Shown here: positions 1 through 9,417 of the stretch, piece after piece
Numbering within the stretch: position 1 is the stretch's first letter
Layout: the number at the start of each line of letters is the position of its first letter
DNA from: Planctomycetota bacterium
GTDB taxonomy: Bacteria; Planctomycetota; Planctomycetia; Pirellulales; PALSA-1355
Direction of reading: 5' to 3'
Assembly (NCBI GenBank): GCA_003389325.1
Contig: QQVE01000055.1
Span: 1 to 64,000, forward strand
DNA length: 64,000 nucleotides
The notes under the pieces: generated by a model
The model's database searches: none
Seen by the model: only the letters and a program-made list of their open reading frames with translations
What the model was told of the DNA's origin: nothing
Program-made: the position numbers and the translations under genes

Positions 1-144
1 GATGGTATCGGCCAGCTTCCGCTCGTAGGCCGGATCCGGCTCGGCGATATAGCGGTCGAGGGCCGTCTCTTGTTCGGCGCCGCAACAAACAAGGCAAGCC
101 AAGGCTACCGTGAAGAAGGCGCAACAGGATACGGCGCGTCGCAT
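1..144 (-). CDS. PhoPQ-activated pathogenicity-related-like protein, N-terminal fragment
   Basis: Only the first 48 codons lie in the window; the gene runs off the left edge. The ATG is at 144 on the minus strand. The translation starts with two arginines and a hydrophobic stretch ending 'LACLVCCGAEQ', which resembles a lipoprotein signal with a lipobox cysteine. This is followed by 'ALDRYIAEPDPAYERKLAD', which resembles the mature N-terminus of the PhoPQ-activated pathogenicity-related (PqaA, PF10142) family of secreted alpha/beta-hydrolase-like proteins. The catalytic part is not visible, so activity cannot be judged. The acetamidase-like gene 115 bases upstream is in the same orientation, so the two could be co-transcribed, but nothing else ties them together. 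Confidence 0.6.
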   Translation of the reverse strand, partial: MRRAVSCCAFFTVALACLVCCGAEQETALDRYIAEPDPAYERKLADTI

Positions 145-259
145 GTCGATTTCCCCCGAGACAGCGGAACGGATGTGAGTCGATTGGCACCGGCGATTCT
201 AGCCCCGCGATGTGTGTCAGACAACAAGCCGCCTTTTCTGGCGGGCGCCCGCAGCGTCG

Positions 260-1183
260 TTAACAGGGATTCTCCGCATACCGCTTCGCGACTTTCGCGC
301 CGATCGTCGCATACCGCTTCGCGACTTTCGCGCCGATCGTGCCGATGCCGTAGTAGCCCATCGACGTGGTGGCCACGTGAGTCAACAGGTCGTAGGCCCG
401 CCAGCGATTCCAGCCGTAATCGTGCTCCATCCATAGGATGAGTTGGGCGAATGCCTGTGCGGCGGCACGCTCCATGGGACAGCCGCTGGCGACGGTCATG
501 ATCGCCTCGGAAGTGACGATTCGCGGTCCTGCAACACGCTGGCCTGTGATCAGCTCGACGGTGAGCACGCTCTCGGCGGGCATTTCCAGGCCACTGGCCG
601 ACAGTTCGCCGTGTCCCATCGCGGCGTGCGCGTCGCCCAGGTACAGGTAAGCCCCGTCGACGAACACCGGCAGGTAAATCGTGCTGCCGGGGCAGACCTC
701 GACGATGTCCATGTTCCCGCCGTGCGAACCGGCCGGCACGGTGGTGGGCGAGCCCCAGCCGGGTGCCGTGCCGATGCATCCCAACATCGGAGCGTAGGGG
801 ATCGTGAGCGACTCGCTCCAATAAACCTGGCCGTCGCGGATCGGGCAAACGTGGGTGCCGTGTGGGCAATCGTCGCCGAGCCATTGTGCGAGTTGATTGG
901 GGTCGCTCGTGCGCGTGCAGCACTGCCCCAGCGTCGGGGAGATCGATTGGATGGTCACCGCCAGCGTGTCGCCCGGCGCCGCGCCTTCGACCCAGATGGG
1001 TCCGGTCTGCGGATTGCTGTACGGCATGCGGTTCTTGTCGCGCCGGTCGTCGTCGGTGCGGATCTGACCGGAGAAAGCATCTTCGGTTTCGACAGCGATC
1101 GTTTCGCCGGGCTTGATCCGAAGCCGCGGCTCGACGCGGTGGCTGTATTCGTAATAGAGCGGGCCGAGTGGCAAACGCTGCAT
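260..1183 (-). CDS. Acetamidase/formamidase family protein
   Basis: The 307-residue protein matches the acetamidase/formamidase family (PF03069), soluble enzymes that hydrolyse short amides to ammonia and the acid. Visible family landmarks are 'SHGGNMD' in the middle, 'GDAHAAMGHGE' (His- and Asp-rich metal-site region) and 'PMERAAAQAF'. The N-terminus 'MQRLPLGPLYYEYS' with no signal peptide fits a cytoplasmic enzyme, and the length is normal for the family. The C-terminus is odd: eleven residues, TIGAKVAKRYA, occur twice in direct succession because of a 33-base tandem duplication. The duplicated part lies beyond the core fold, so the enzyme may still work. The actual substrate cannot be told from the sequence. 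Confidence 0.85.
   Translation of the reverse strand: MQRLPLGPLYYEYSHRVEPRLRIKPGETIAVETEDAFSGQIRTDDDRRDKNRMPYSNPQTGPIWVEGAAPGDTLAVTIQSISPTLGQCCTRTSDPNQLAQWLGDDCPHGTHVCPIRDGQVYWSESLTIPYAPMLGCIGTAPGWGSPTTVPAGSHGGNMDIVEVCPGSTIYLPVFVDGAYLYLGDAHAAMGHGELSASGLEMPAESVLTVELITGQRVAGPRIVTSEAIMTVASGCPMERAAAQAFAQLILWMEHDYGWNRWRAYDLLTHVATTSMGYYGIGTIGAKVAKRYATIGAKVAKRYAENPC
275..340. repeat. Perfect 33-bp tandem duplication inside the acetamidase gene
   Basis: Bases 275-307 are repeated exactly at 308-340. The unit is 33 bases, a multiple of three, so the reading frame of the minus-strand acetamidase gene is kept and the protein gains a second copy of TIGAKVAKRYA just before its last four residues. Absence of any mismatch between copies suggests a recent event (replication slippage) or an assembly artefact. 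Confidence 0.95.
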
Positions 1184-1369
1184 GACAGAGATTCCCGTGG
1201 CAGTCTAGCGACCAACTTCCGGCGGCCTGCCATCCTACCCCCGAATGGGACCCGCGGGCAGTAGTCCGCCCGCGTCGAGCCTGATATGCTGTACGTAGTC
1301 CCTCCCGTAGCCGACGCGGCGCGAGCAGCCTGCCTAGCAACATCCCCCTAACCATTCAGGAACACCAAC

Positions 1370-2731
1370 ATGTCCAGGTTTGCTGTCGTAGCCCACGGTA
1401 TGGTCCTTTGGGGTGCCGTCGCTCTCACAGCCGCAAGCGCCCTGCAAGCACGTGCCGCCGAACCGCAAGTCGACGCCGAATCGCAAAAGGTATTGGACAA
1501 GTTCGGGAAGTTCTACTCGAACCTTGACAAGTTCAAGGTCGACGTGAACGTGTCGCTCACGGTGGAGCGGCAAGGACTTCAGCAGACCCAGAACTTCGAA
1601 CAGAAGTTCAGCGCCGAGCGACCAAACAAGCTTTCCTACGCGCTAGACTCGGGACAGTTGACGGCAAACGTCGTCTCCGACGGCAAGGACCTCGCGGTGT
1701 ATTTCAGCACGTTCGGCAAGTACGCCGTGGAAGAAGCTCCGCCAACCTGGAGCATGCTATTTCAGAATCCGGTCATTCTCGGCTCGATGGGAGTTGGCAA
1801 CGCCGGAGCCGTGATGATGGCCATGCTTGGCGACGATCCGGCCAAGGCGTTGCTCGACGGTGCCAAGTCGGTCGAGTATGCCGGAGAGGAAGACGTCGAC
1901 GGCCACAAGTGCCACTGGCTCAAGGCGACTCAGGAGCAGTTCGACTGGCAGATTTGGATCGACGCCGGCGAGCGACCGCTGGTGCGCAAATTCGTTCCCG
2001 ACTTGCAGCAGATGTTCGCCCGGATGGCGAAACAGAACAATCAGCCGGCGCTGGCCGACACCAAGATTCAGAACATCGTGAGCTACAAGGATTGGGATCT
2101 CGCCCCGGAATTCGGCGAGGACGCGTTTGCTTTCAAGGCACCGGAGAATGCCACCGAGGTCGGCTCCCTGCTCGAGATCTTCGGCCGCGGCCCGGCGGCC
2201 GAGCCGGAACCTCACGCGCTGTTGGGCAAGCCCGCCCCGCCGATCGAGCTCGAGCTGCTCGACGGTGGGACGCTTGACCTGGCGAGTTTCAAAGGCAAGA
2301 ACATCGTAATCCTCGACTTCTGGGCAACTTGGTGCGGGCCGTGCTTGCAGGCGATGCCGATCATCGATGCCGTCGCCGAGAAATACGCCGACAAGGGGGT
2401 AAAGCTGTTCGCCGTCAACTTGCAGGAAGGCCCCGACGAGATCAAGCCGTTCTTGGAAGATGCCGAGCTCGAAGTGCCGGTAGCTCTCGACACTGAAGGC
2501 ACCGTGGCTCAGGCCTATCTGGCCGAAGCCATTCCGCAGACCGTGATCGTGGGCAAGGACGGCACGGTGCAGGTCGTGACGATTGGGCTGGTGCCCAACC
2601 TCGCCAAGTCGCTGTCAGAGGATCTCGAAGCGCTGTTGGAAGGCAAGGACCTGGCCGCCGAAACGTTGGCCGAGTTTAAGAAGAAGTCGGAAGCCAAGGC
2701 CGGAGCTGACGACGCCAAGGCCGACGAGTAA
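1370..2731 (+). CDS. DUF2092 and thioredoxin (TlpA-like) two-domain secreted protein
   Basis: The 453-residue protein has an N-terminal signal peptide (hydrophobic segment around residues 10-27, cleavage after 'ARA'). Residues about 40-270 resemble DUF2092 (PF09865), a LolA-like beta-rich domain built around 'KVLDKFGKFYSNL'. Residues about 285-425 are a TlpA/ResA-type thioredoxin fold with the active site WATWCGPC (cysteines 322 and 325) and the cis-proline region 'AIPQTVIVGKDG'. This domain would carry out thiol-disulfide exchange outside the cytoplasm. The tail is charged and lysine-rich. An ATG with 'caggaa' upstream supports the start. The next gene, a cytochrome c protein, follows after 29 bases on the same strand; reduction of haem-binding cysteines is a plausible link but is inference. 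Confidence 0.85.
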   Translation: MSRFAVVAHGMVLWGAVALTAASALQARAAEPQVDAESQKVLDKFGKFYSNLDKFKVDVNVSLTVERQGLQQTQNFEQKFSAERPNKLSYALDSGQLTANVVSDGKDLAVYFSTFGKYAVEEAPPTWSMLFQNPVILGSMGVGNAGAVMMAMLGDDPAKALLDGAKSVEYAGEEDVDGHKCHWLKATQEQFDWQIWIDAGERPLVRKFVPDLQQMFARMAKQNNQPALADTKIQNIVSYKDWDLAPEFGEDAFAFKAPENATEVGSLLEIFGRGPAAEPEPHALLGKPAPPIELELLDGGTLDLASFKGKNIVILDFWATWCGPCLQAMPIIDAVAEKYADKGVKLFAVNLQEGPDEIKPFLEDAELEVPVALDTEGTVAQAYLAEAIPQTVIVGKDGTVQVVTIGLVPNLAKSLSEDLEALLEGKDLAAETLAEFKKKSEAKAGADDAKADE

Positions 2732-2760
2732 ATCTGTCCTCTTCGCGTGCTTGACGATCT

Positions 2761-5700
2761 ATGCTGAAGCTTCTTGTTTGCCGCGCCTTGCCGCTGGTTC
2801 CGTTCGTGCTCCGCGCCGTCCTGGCACATGGAGCAGAGCCGGCATCGCTTCCCACCGTGCCCGAGGGCTATACCATCGAGCAAGTCGCCGCCGCGCCGTT
2901 GGTCGAACATCCGACGATGGCCGGCTTCGACGACCTGGGGCGGCTGTACGTCGCCGACTCGGATGGCCGGAACTTGCCGTTCGACCAGCTCGAGAAGCAG
3001 CTGCCCGGTCGCATTCGCATGTTGGAAGACACCGATGGCGACGGTCGCTTCGACCGCGGAACGGTGTTCGCCGACAAGATGACGTTCCCACAGGGTGCGG
3101 TCTGGTTTCGCGGAGCAGTGTACGTATGCAGCCCTCCCTACGTTTGGCGGCTTGAGGATAGCGACGACGACGGCGTGGCCGACCGCCGCGACAAGTTGGT
3201 GGGCACGTTCGGCTCGAACGGCAACGCTGCGGACATTCATGGCTGTTTCGTCACGCCCACGGGCCGCATCGCGTGGTGCGACGGACGCCACGGCCACGAG
3301 TTCAAGGACGCTGAGGGCAACACCACCAGCAAGGGCCTCGCGGCGCGCGTGTTTACGTGCCTGCCGGACGGCAGCGACGTCGAAACGTTTTGTGGCGGCG
3401 GAATGGACAACCCGGTCGAGGTCGCGTTCACCGGCGAAGGCGAGATGATCGGGACGATGACCTTTTACAATCCCGACGCCGCGCGACACGACGCGCTGGT
3501 GCACTTCATCTACGGGGGCGTCTATCCCAAGAAGCATCCCTGCACGAGCGAATTCAAGCGTACCGGCGAATTGATGCCTGCCTTAAGCCGCTTTGGCGTG
3601 ACCGCTCCCTCGGGACTGACCCACTACGACCATCCGGCCTGGGGTGACGCGTTCCGCGGCAACTTCTTCTCCGCACACTTCAACACGCACAAGATCCTGC
3701 GTCACGTCCTCGAACGTACAGGGGCGACGTTCAGCAGCAGGGACGAGGACTTTCTGGTCTCGCAAGACGTAGATTTTCACCCCACGGATGTCCTGGTCGA
3801 CGCCGACGGTAGCCTGCTGGTCGTCGACACCGGCGGTTGGTTTCGGATTGGCTGCCCCACCTCGCAAATTGCCAAGCCCGAGGTCAAAGGCGCGATCTAC
3901 CGCATTCGGCGGACCGATGCGGAGCATCTTGACGATCCGCGCGGCTTGAAGATCGACTGGGAGCGCACGTCGGATACTGAGATGGCGGATCTGCTGGCGG
4001 ATCCACGCCCGGCGGTGGTCGAGCGTGCCATCGAGTTTCTCGTGCCCCGCGGCGACGCCGCGATGGGAGCGCTGGCCACGGCACTATTCGACGAAACCAG
4101 CTACCGAACGCGGCAGAACGCAATGTGGACCTTGGCGAGGATCGGTAGCGAGAACGCGCGGCTGCTGCTGCGTCAGGGACTGTCCGACGACGACGTCGAA
4201 GGCAGGATTGCGGCCATCAAGGGCGTTGGCGACTTGTGTGACGCGGCCAGTATTCTACCCCTAATTGCATTGTTGCGCGACAATTCACCGGCCGTGCGCC
4301 GCGAGGCTGCCACTGCGCTAGGACGCTTGCGCGACAAGCAGGCCGTGCCCGCGCTGCTCAAGGCTTTGCCGAACGCGGCCGATCGTTTCGAGCAGCATGC
4401 CATCACGTACGCCATGATCGAGATCGGCGATCGACAGGCTGCGCTGAAAGGCCTCGATGCCGAAGAACCTGCCACGCGCCGCGGAGCGCTGATCGCGCTG
4501 ACGGAGATGGACTCCGGCGATCTCTCCCGCGAACTGGTGGCGCCGTTGCTCGACCAGGCTGATGGCCCGCTACTCGAAACTTTGATCGCTATCTACGGGC
4601 AACACCCGACGTGGGCCGCCGACTTGCACGAAAGGCTGGCCCGCTGGCTGGGGAAGGAGAAGCCGTCGAAAGAAGAGGCCACGCTCGCGCGCGGGGCGCT
4701 GGTCGCCTTGCTGGGCGAGCCGGCAGTGCAAGAACTTGCGGCGAAAGCATTGTCGCGTGAAACCACCTCGCACATCATGCGCCGGACCGTGCTGGAGGCC
4801 ATCGTCGACTCAGAAGCCCCGCTCAACGAGGTCCTGTGGCAGGAACCACTTCGCCAAGCACTTGCTGCCAAGGACCGCGACGTCGTACGTCAAGCGATCA
4901 TCGCCGCCGAGGCTGTCGGTGCCCAGGGGCTGGTCGAGCCGCTCTCTGCGGTCGGGTTGGATGCCGAGCTCTCCGATGAGCTGCGCGTCGCGGCACTTTG
5001 CGCCGTAGCCAAGACCGGGGCCGAATGCTCTGCGGCCGGTTTCGAGCTCCTGGCGGCACAGTTCACACGGCAAGCGGCGCTTCGCGAGCGACTTGCGGCC
5101 GCCGAGGCACTGGGAAGTTTCGCGCTCACGGCCAGCCAGCGAACGAAGCTCACTCGGATTGTCGAGAAAGCCACTCCTCTGGAGGCTTCGTGGCTGCTGC
5201 ACGCCTTCGAGAATGCTGGCGACGTCGATACGGGGCTAGCCGTGATCGAAGCGCTGGACAAGTCGCCGGCGCGGGCCAGCATCACGCGGGCTCGACTCAT
5301 GGATGCACTTAAGCATTATCCGGCCGAAGTTCGCTCGGCCGCGGCGGCGTGGGACGATACTACCACGGATGATGGCGCGCAACGCGCCGGTCGCCTCGCC
5401 GAGCTGGTCGACCTGGTCGGCAATGGAAATGCCGACCGCGGCAAGGCGACGTTCTTCAGTCAGCGCGCGGCTTGCTCGGCCTGTCACCGAGTGGGAGAGC
5501 AGGGCGAGAGCATTGGCCCCGATCTGTCTCAAATTGGCCAGGTTCGCAGTCCGCGTGATCTCGTCGAGGCGATCGCTTTCCCCAGCGTGAGCCTGGCTCG
5601 AGGCTACGAGACGTACAGCGTGGCAACCGCCGATGGGCAGGTGCACAGCGGGCTGATCAGCCGTGAGACTTCGACCAACGTCTACTTGCGCACGTCCGAA

Positions 5701-5841
5701 CGCGCCGAGGTCCGCATTCCGCGCGATGCGATCGAAGAATTCGTCCCGAGCACCGTTTCCACCATGCCTGCGGGCCTGGACAAGGTGCTTTCGCCGTCGG
5801 AGTTGGCCGACGTCGTGGCTTTCCTTAGCTCGCTCCGCTAG
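2761..5841 (+). CDS. PVC-type HEAT-repeat cytochrome c (membrane-bound dehydrogenase-like)
   Basis: The 1026-residue exported protein has the layout of planctomycete putative membrane-bound dehydrogenases. A signal peptide is followed by an NHL/glucose-dehydrogenase-like beta-propeller (about residues 30-380; repeated blades such as 'LYVADSDGRNLP' and 'LLVVDTGGWFRIGCP'). Next comes a long alpha-helical HEAT-repeat section (about 400-860), and last a C-terminal cytochrome c domain with the haem motif CSACH at 905-909 and 'GPDLSQIG' after it. The family is presumed to take part in periplasmic oxidation of sugars or alcohols, passing electrons through the haem; no substrate can be named. It follows the thioredoxin gene by 29 bases and ends 34 bases before a convergent gene. 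No Shine-Dalgarno motif is evident before the ATG. Confidence 0.85.
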   Translation: MLKLLVCRALPLVPFVLRAVLAHGAEPASLPTVPEGYTIEQVAAAPLVEHPTMAGFDDLGRLYVADSDGRNLPFDQLEKQLPGRIRMLEDTDGDGRFDRGTVFADKMTFPQGAVWFRGAVYVCSPPYVWRLEDSDDDGVADRRDKLVGTFGSNGNAADIHGCFVTPTGRIAWCDGRHGHEFKDAEGNTTSKGLAARVFTCLPDGSDVETFCGGGMDNPVEVAFTGEGEMIGTMTFYNPDAARHDALVHFIYGGVYPKKHPCTSEFKRTGELMPALSRFGVTAPSGLTHYDHPAWGDAFRGNFFSAHFNTHKILRHVLERTGATFSSRDEDFLVSQDVDFHPTDVLVDADGSLLVVDTGGWFRIGCPTSQIAKPEVKGAIYRIRRTDAEHLDDPRGLKIDWERTSDTEMADLLADPRPAVVERAIEFLVPRGDAAMGALATALFDETSYRTRQNAMWTLARIGSENARLLLRQGLSDDDVEGRIAAIKGVGDLCDAASILPLIALLRDNSPAVRREAATALGRLRDKQAVPALLKALPNAADRFEQHAITYAMIEIGDRQAALKGLDAEEPATRRGALIALTEMDSGDLSRELVAPLLDQADGPLLETLIAIYGQHPTWAADLHERLARWLGKEKPSKEEATLARGALVALLGEPAVQELAAKALSRETTSHIMRRTVLEAIVDSEAPLNEVLWQEPLRQALAAKDRDVVRQAIIAAEAVGAQGLVEPLSAVGLDAELSDELRVAALCAVAKTGAECSAAGFELLAAQFTRQAALRERLAAAEALGSFALTASQRTKLTRIVEKATPLEASWLLHAFENAGDVDTGLAVIEALDKSPARASITRARLMDALKHYPAEVRSAAAAWDDTTTDDGAQRAGRLAELVDLVGNGNADRGKATFFSQRAACSACHRVGEQGESIGPDLSQIGQVRSPRDLVEAIAFPSVSLARGYETYSVATADGQVHSGLISRETSTNVYLRTSERAEVRIPRDAIEEFVPSTVSTMPAGLDKVLSPSELADVVAFLSSLR

Positions 5842-5875
5842 AGGCGGACAACGGCGCTCGATGCCGCCCTGGGAC

Positions 5876-8800
5876 CTAGCGTGGAAGCAGCGCCGTGTTT
5901 TCGAGCACCGCGTGCTGAGAGATGCCGTCCAACTGATCCAGCTCCCAGGTGACCACCCATCTCCGCCAGGAGATGTCGGTGGCCGAAAAGACCCAGCGAT
6001 CGCGGTCCGGGGCAAACTGCTCGTCGTCGGCACCGTCGTTGAGCGTTGGCCAGTCCCGGAGCCGATACGCCAGCTTGGGCACGTGGGCCGCCGGCCACAC
6101 AACGAGTGCCCGATCGTTGATTTCGTAGCCCGGCGAACCTGCCGCAAGGTTGGCTTCGATCTGCTCGCGCACCAGGTCAACGCCTGCCATCTTGTAGAAT
6201 CCGGCCAAGGCGCTGGCCAGGGCGTGGCGTTTCGGATAGGAGAGATGATCGCTCCAGCCGCGCTTGTGAATGCTGGCGACCAGCCAGCCGGAGGCATCCG
6301 AGAACGCCAGGTACATGCCGTCCTGGGACAGGTCGGGGCAGTAGAGCTCGATCACAATTCGATTGCAGCCCAGCCGAATCTCGCCGGTGGTGATCGACTG
6401 GTCGGCCCAAGTTCGGCTTTCGTGCAGTACCTCCAGTAGCTCGCGGTCGACAAAACGGCGGATCGACTCGCTGGCCTGGTGCAGGGCGGAAAGATGCTTG
6501 CCGCAGGCCTTCCAATTCTGCGTCCAGTAGGCCTTGCGGCTTGCCTTGCGCAGCTTGGCGTAGATCTTGGGCAGCGTCCCGCTGCGAAAGCCGGGGTGCA
6601 AGAACTGAATCATCGTTTCGCCGTGATGTCCGATCGGCACGGGCCGCAAATTCGGCGGCCGATTCGCCGCGTACAACCGCCAGTTTTCCTTGAGCTCCCA
6701 TACCAGAAAGCCGAACATGCCCGGAAACAGCAACTGCAAGAACACGGCGATCACCCAGGCCCAGCCGTTGCCCAAGGGGGCCACCAGCGACTGGTGAATG
6801 GCCAGAATCATTCCCAGCAGCAGCTTGTGCGACACCGTGACCACGGGAAAGTGCTTAATCGGATTCACTTGGGGCTCGACCATCAGCGTGACGCAGAAGC
6901 GGATCACGTAGTTGACGAAGAACCACACAGAGCCCAACGCGGCTTTGAGCACGGTCGACACCGTGCGTTCGCCGGCCCGAAAGCGAAGCCACTCGTCGAC
7001 CGTATAAAGGAAACGCTCGATGGCCTCGAGCAACCGGCTGAACAGGTCCATGATGAACCGGAAAAGCGTGGCAAAGACGTGGATCCGAATGCGATGCCAC
7101 GTGCTCACGGCCCAATCCGTGACCAACTCGTCGACGTTCCGTCCGATGCGCGTATTGAGCGCTACCAGGGTCACGGCGAACGTGATCAGTACGCTCCGCG
7201 GCGCAATGCCACCGTCGAACAGCGCTACCGGCGCGGCAACGAGTGCTGTGAGCACCAACGGTTTGAGCACGTATCGTCGGAACAGGCGAAACGGACGGCT
7301 GCCGACGATCCACTGTACGAGCGGGCGATTCACCAGCCACATGGGCACGTCCACGAAGAGCCGCTTGGCCAGGCGGCCCGCCTCGGCGAGCGTCTCGACG
7401 AATTGTTCTCGGTACTGCCGATAGTGAATCAACCCCAGGAGGAACAGCCCCCACACGACCAGCGACAGCGGGTTCATAAACCGCACTTCCTCGGGAGCGC
7501 CGAACGCGTGCACGATGGGCGTGACCAGGTGGGTCAAGCCTTCCAGGATGAGGAAGGCCCCGCCAAACGGCAGCACGACGTAGCGCGTGAGAAAACGTCC
7601 CAACGGCGTACCGAACGCCAGCGAACTCAGTCTCTGCGGAAATCGCAAGTAGACTTCGCCGCCGCGGTAGACGCCGTCGAGGCTCTCGGCCATCAGCCCA
7701 TCGGCCCGCAGCAGTTGATCGCCGGCGAAAAACTGCCGGGCGCTCGAAAGGTCGGGCAGCTTGAGGTTGTTGCGTGAAAGAGCGTCACGCAAGTCGCCCA
7801 TCGACAGAAAGCCGCGCTCGACGACTCGGTCGAGGATCTCGTCGACCAGCTTCTTGCGGGCCACGCGCTCCGGCGGGTTGACCGGCAGAAGTTTGACTTT
7901 GTCCAGCGCGCGTTCCACCACCGGCTTGAACCTAGCCCGCAGCGTCGCCTCGGCCCGGTGCACGGCCGACTGCAGCAGGGCGGAGAGTCGGCTGCGGGCG
8001 CGGTGCGTCAAGCGGACCGAAGGCAGACGGCGGAATGCGCCGCGCAAGTGCTTCGACATCAAGACGTCGCGTTGGCCGGGCAGAAAGCGCTTTAGCGGCT
8101 TGCGGCCCAGCGAGAACGCCCAACCGAACACGTCGAGCGTGTACACGCCGCGTTCGTGGTCGACGCACACTTTTTGCAAGTCGTACAGCGCACGCGCGCC
8201 GCTGGTCCAAACGCCGGGGGCCGACGCGTCCAATAGCGTGTTTAGCGACTTGACCCACTCGTCGGCCTCGTTGTTGGTAAAGCTCAACGCTGCCTGCAAT
8301 CGCTCGACCAGTTGCGCAATGTCGGCGCGGGCCTGCTCGCGCAACGTCAGCGACAACTCCGACTTGGCCATGCGTGCCGCCCGAATCCGCGTGATTGCCG
8401 AGCGGACCTGGTTGCCGAGCCGGGCCGAGCGGTCGGCGCGGGCAGCCAACAGCAAGGCCAGCCGATTCGAACGTTTCCGTGCCGGCGTCCGCGCCGGCTG
8501 CAACACGGGCGGGGCCTCTTCAAGGCGTTCGATCACGCGCTCTGCGTTGGGCACTTCGCTGAGAATAATCGGATCGGGGGCGCCGGCGGGGCGCGTGGCC
8601 GTCAGCAGTGCTTCGCCGTTTACGTCGCGGTGCAACAGCTCGTCGATCCGGTGAAAGTCCTCTAGCGATGGAAAGTAGCTTCGCAAGAAGCTCGGCACAA
8701 AGTATCGTAGTTCCAGGTAGACCGCCACGAATTCGACGTAGACACTTCGATCGCTCCGCGGCGGCAGCAGAAAGTGCTCCTCGCGAAGCACCGAGCGGAT

Positions 8801-9268
8801 CTCTTCGAACTCGGTAGCCCCGATTTGCTGAATGCGGCTGCGCACCAGTTGCTCGTCGAGCCGGCCCTCGGCCATGCGTTGCTCGAGTTCGACATGAACG
8901 CGGGCGTGGAACAACCGGCGCCAATACTTCACCACGGCATCCTGAGGCGAAAGCTCGGCGAGCATCTCGCTGGTCGGGCGCGCGATCAGGATCACTTGTT
9001 CTGGAATTCTGGCGTCTGCCGGCAAGTCGAGTTCGTCGAGGTCGACGATCTCTAGCAGGGTCTCGCGGTCGATCGTGTATGTCTTGGGATGCGGTACGCG
9101 CAACCCAATGGTGACGATGCCCGCGTCGTGCTTGATCACGCGGCGCACGATGCGCGGCGCGACGACCAATACGGCTGGATCGGCCGCGCGCAGCGCGTCG
9201 TCCAAGGCCGCGATGGCCAGCGGGTGCGCGCCGTCGGTTGCCGTTGCGTGGTGTGCCAGTCGGGTCAT
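5876..9268 (-). CDS. Large multi-domain membrane protein of unknown function
   Basis: I do not recognise this protein of 1130 residues. Counting from the ATG at 9268 ('MTRLAHHATATDG'), a soluble N-terminal half of about 550 residues is rich in Arg and Glu and probably helical. Then come several hydrophobic segments: near 'YVVLPFGGAFLILEG', 'LSLVVWGLFLLGL', 'LVLTALVAAPVALF', 'SVLITFAVTLVAL', 'SVWFFVNYVIRFCVTLMV' and 'NGWAWVIAVFLQLLFPGMF'. A soluble C-terminal domain of about 280 residues includes 'WLVASIHKRGWSDHLSYP'. An in-frame TTG at 9328 would add 20 residues; the ATG was preferred although neither start has a clear ribosome-binding site. The gene stands alone between a convergent cytochrome gene and the protease gene. 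Coding is supported by one uninterrupted frame over 3.4 kb; the long frames on the opposite strand are shadows. Confidence 0.75.
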   Translation of the reverse strand: MTRLAHHATATDGAHPLAIAALDDALRAADPAVLVVAPRIVRRVIKHDAGIVTIGLRVPHPKTYTIDRETLLEIVDLDELDLPADARIPEQVILIARPTSEMLAELSPQDAVVKYWRRLFHARVHVELEQRMAEGRLDEQLVRSRIQQIGATEFEEIRSVLREEHFLLPPRSDRSVYVEFVAVYLELRYFVPSFLRSYFPSLEDFHRIDELLHRDVNGEALLTATRPAGAPDPIILSEVPNAERVIERLEEAPPVLQPARTPARKRSNRLALLLAARADRSARLGNQVRSAITRIRAARMAKSELSLTLREQARADIAQLVERLQAALSFTNNEADEWVKSLNTLLDASAPGVWTSGARALYDLQKVCVDHERGVYTLDVFGWAFSLGRKPLKRFLPGQRDVLMSKHLRGAFRRLPSVRLTHRARSRLSALLQSAVHRAEATLRARFKPVVERALDKVKLLPVNPPERVARKKLVDEILDRVVERGFLSMGDLRDALSRNNLKLPDLSSARQFFAGDQLLRADGLMAESLDGVYRGGEVYLRFPQRLSSLAFGTPLGRFLTRYVVLPFGGAFLILEGLTHLVTPIVHAFGAPEEVRFMNPLSLVVWGLFLLGLIHYRQYREQFVETLAEAGRLAKRLFVDVPMWLVNRPLVQWIVGSRPFRLFRRYVLKPLVLTALVAAPVALFDGGIAPRSVLITFAVTLVALNTRIGRNVDELVTDWAVSTWHRIRIHVFATLFRFIMDLFSRLLEAIERFLYTVDEWLRFRAGERTVSTVLKAALGSVWFFVNYVIRFCVTLMVEPQVNPIKHFPVVTVSHKLLLGMILAIHQSLVAPLGNGWAWVIAVFLQLLFPGMFGFLVWELKENWRLYAANRPPNLRPVPIGHHGETMIQFLHPGFRSGTLPKIYAKLRKASRKAYWTQNWKACGKHLSALHQASESIRRFVDRELLEVLHESRTWADQSITTGEIRLGCNRIVIELYCPDLSQDGMYLAFSDASGWLVASIHKRGWSDHLSYPKRHALASALAGFYKMAGVDLVREQIEANLAAGSPGYEINDRALVVWPAAHVPKLAYRLRDWPTLNDGADDEQFAPDRDRWVFSATDISWRRWVVTWELDQLDGISQHAVLENTALLPR

Positions 9269-9417
9269 AGAGTAGGCTTCGCTTCGGCCGTGAGGCGTTC
9301 GCGACTCGTATTCGGCGGCGGGGATCAAACGCCCCGATTCTTCGTTGCTACTATTCTAACGCAACCTTACGTGGGCCGGCACGTCCAACAATTTCGACTC
9401 GCTCCCGGGCAAGGGCG

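Noticed and set aside
275..340. Two-unit 33-bp repeat considered as a CRISPR-like array
   Set aside because: Units are adjacent without spacers, inside a coding region and keep the frame; simple tandem duplication.
5851..5896. 8-bp inverted repeat followed by TTTT between the cytochrome gene and the convergent membrane protein gene
   Set aside because: The loop is about 30 bases and the right arm lies in coding sequence; too weak to call a terminator.
6479..7777. Long open frame (432 codons) on the plus strand inside the large membrane protein gene
   Set aside because: It is antisense to a continuous 3.4-kb gene with clear membrane helices; its translation is low-complexity, rich in Gln, His and Arg, as expected for a shadow frame in GC-rich DNA.
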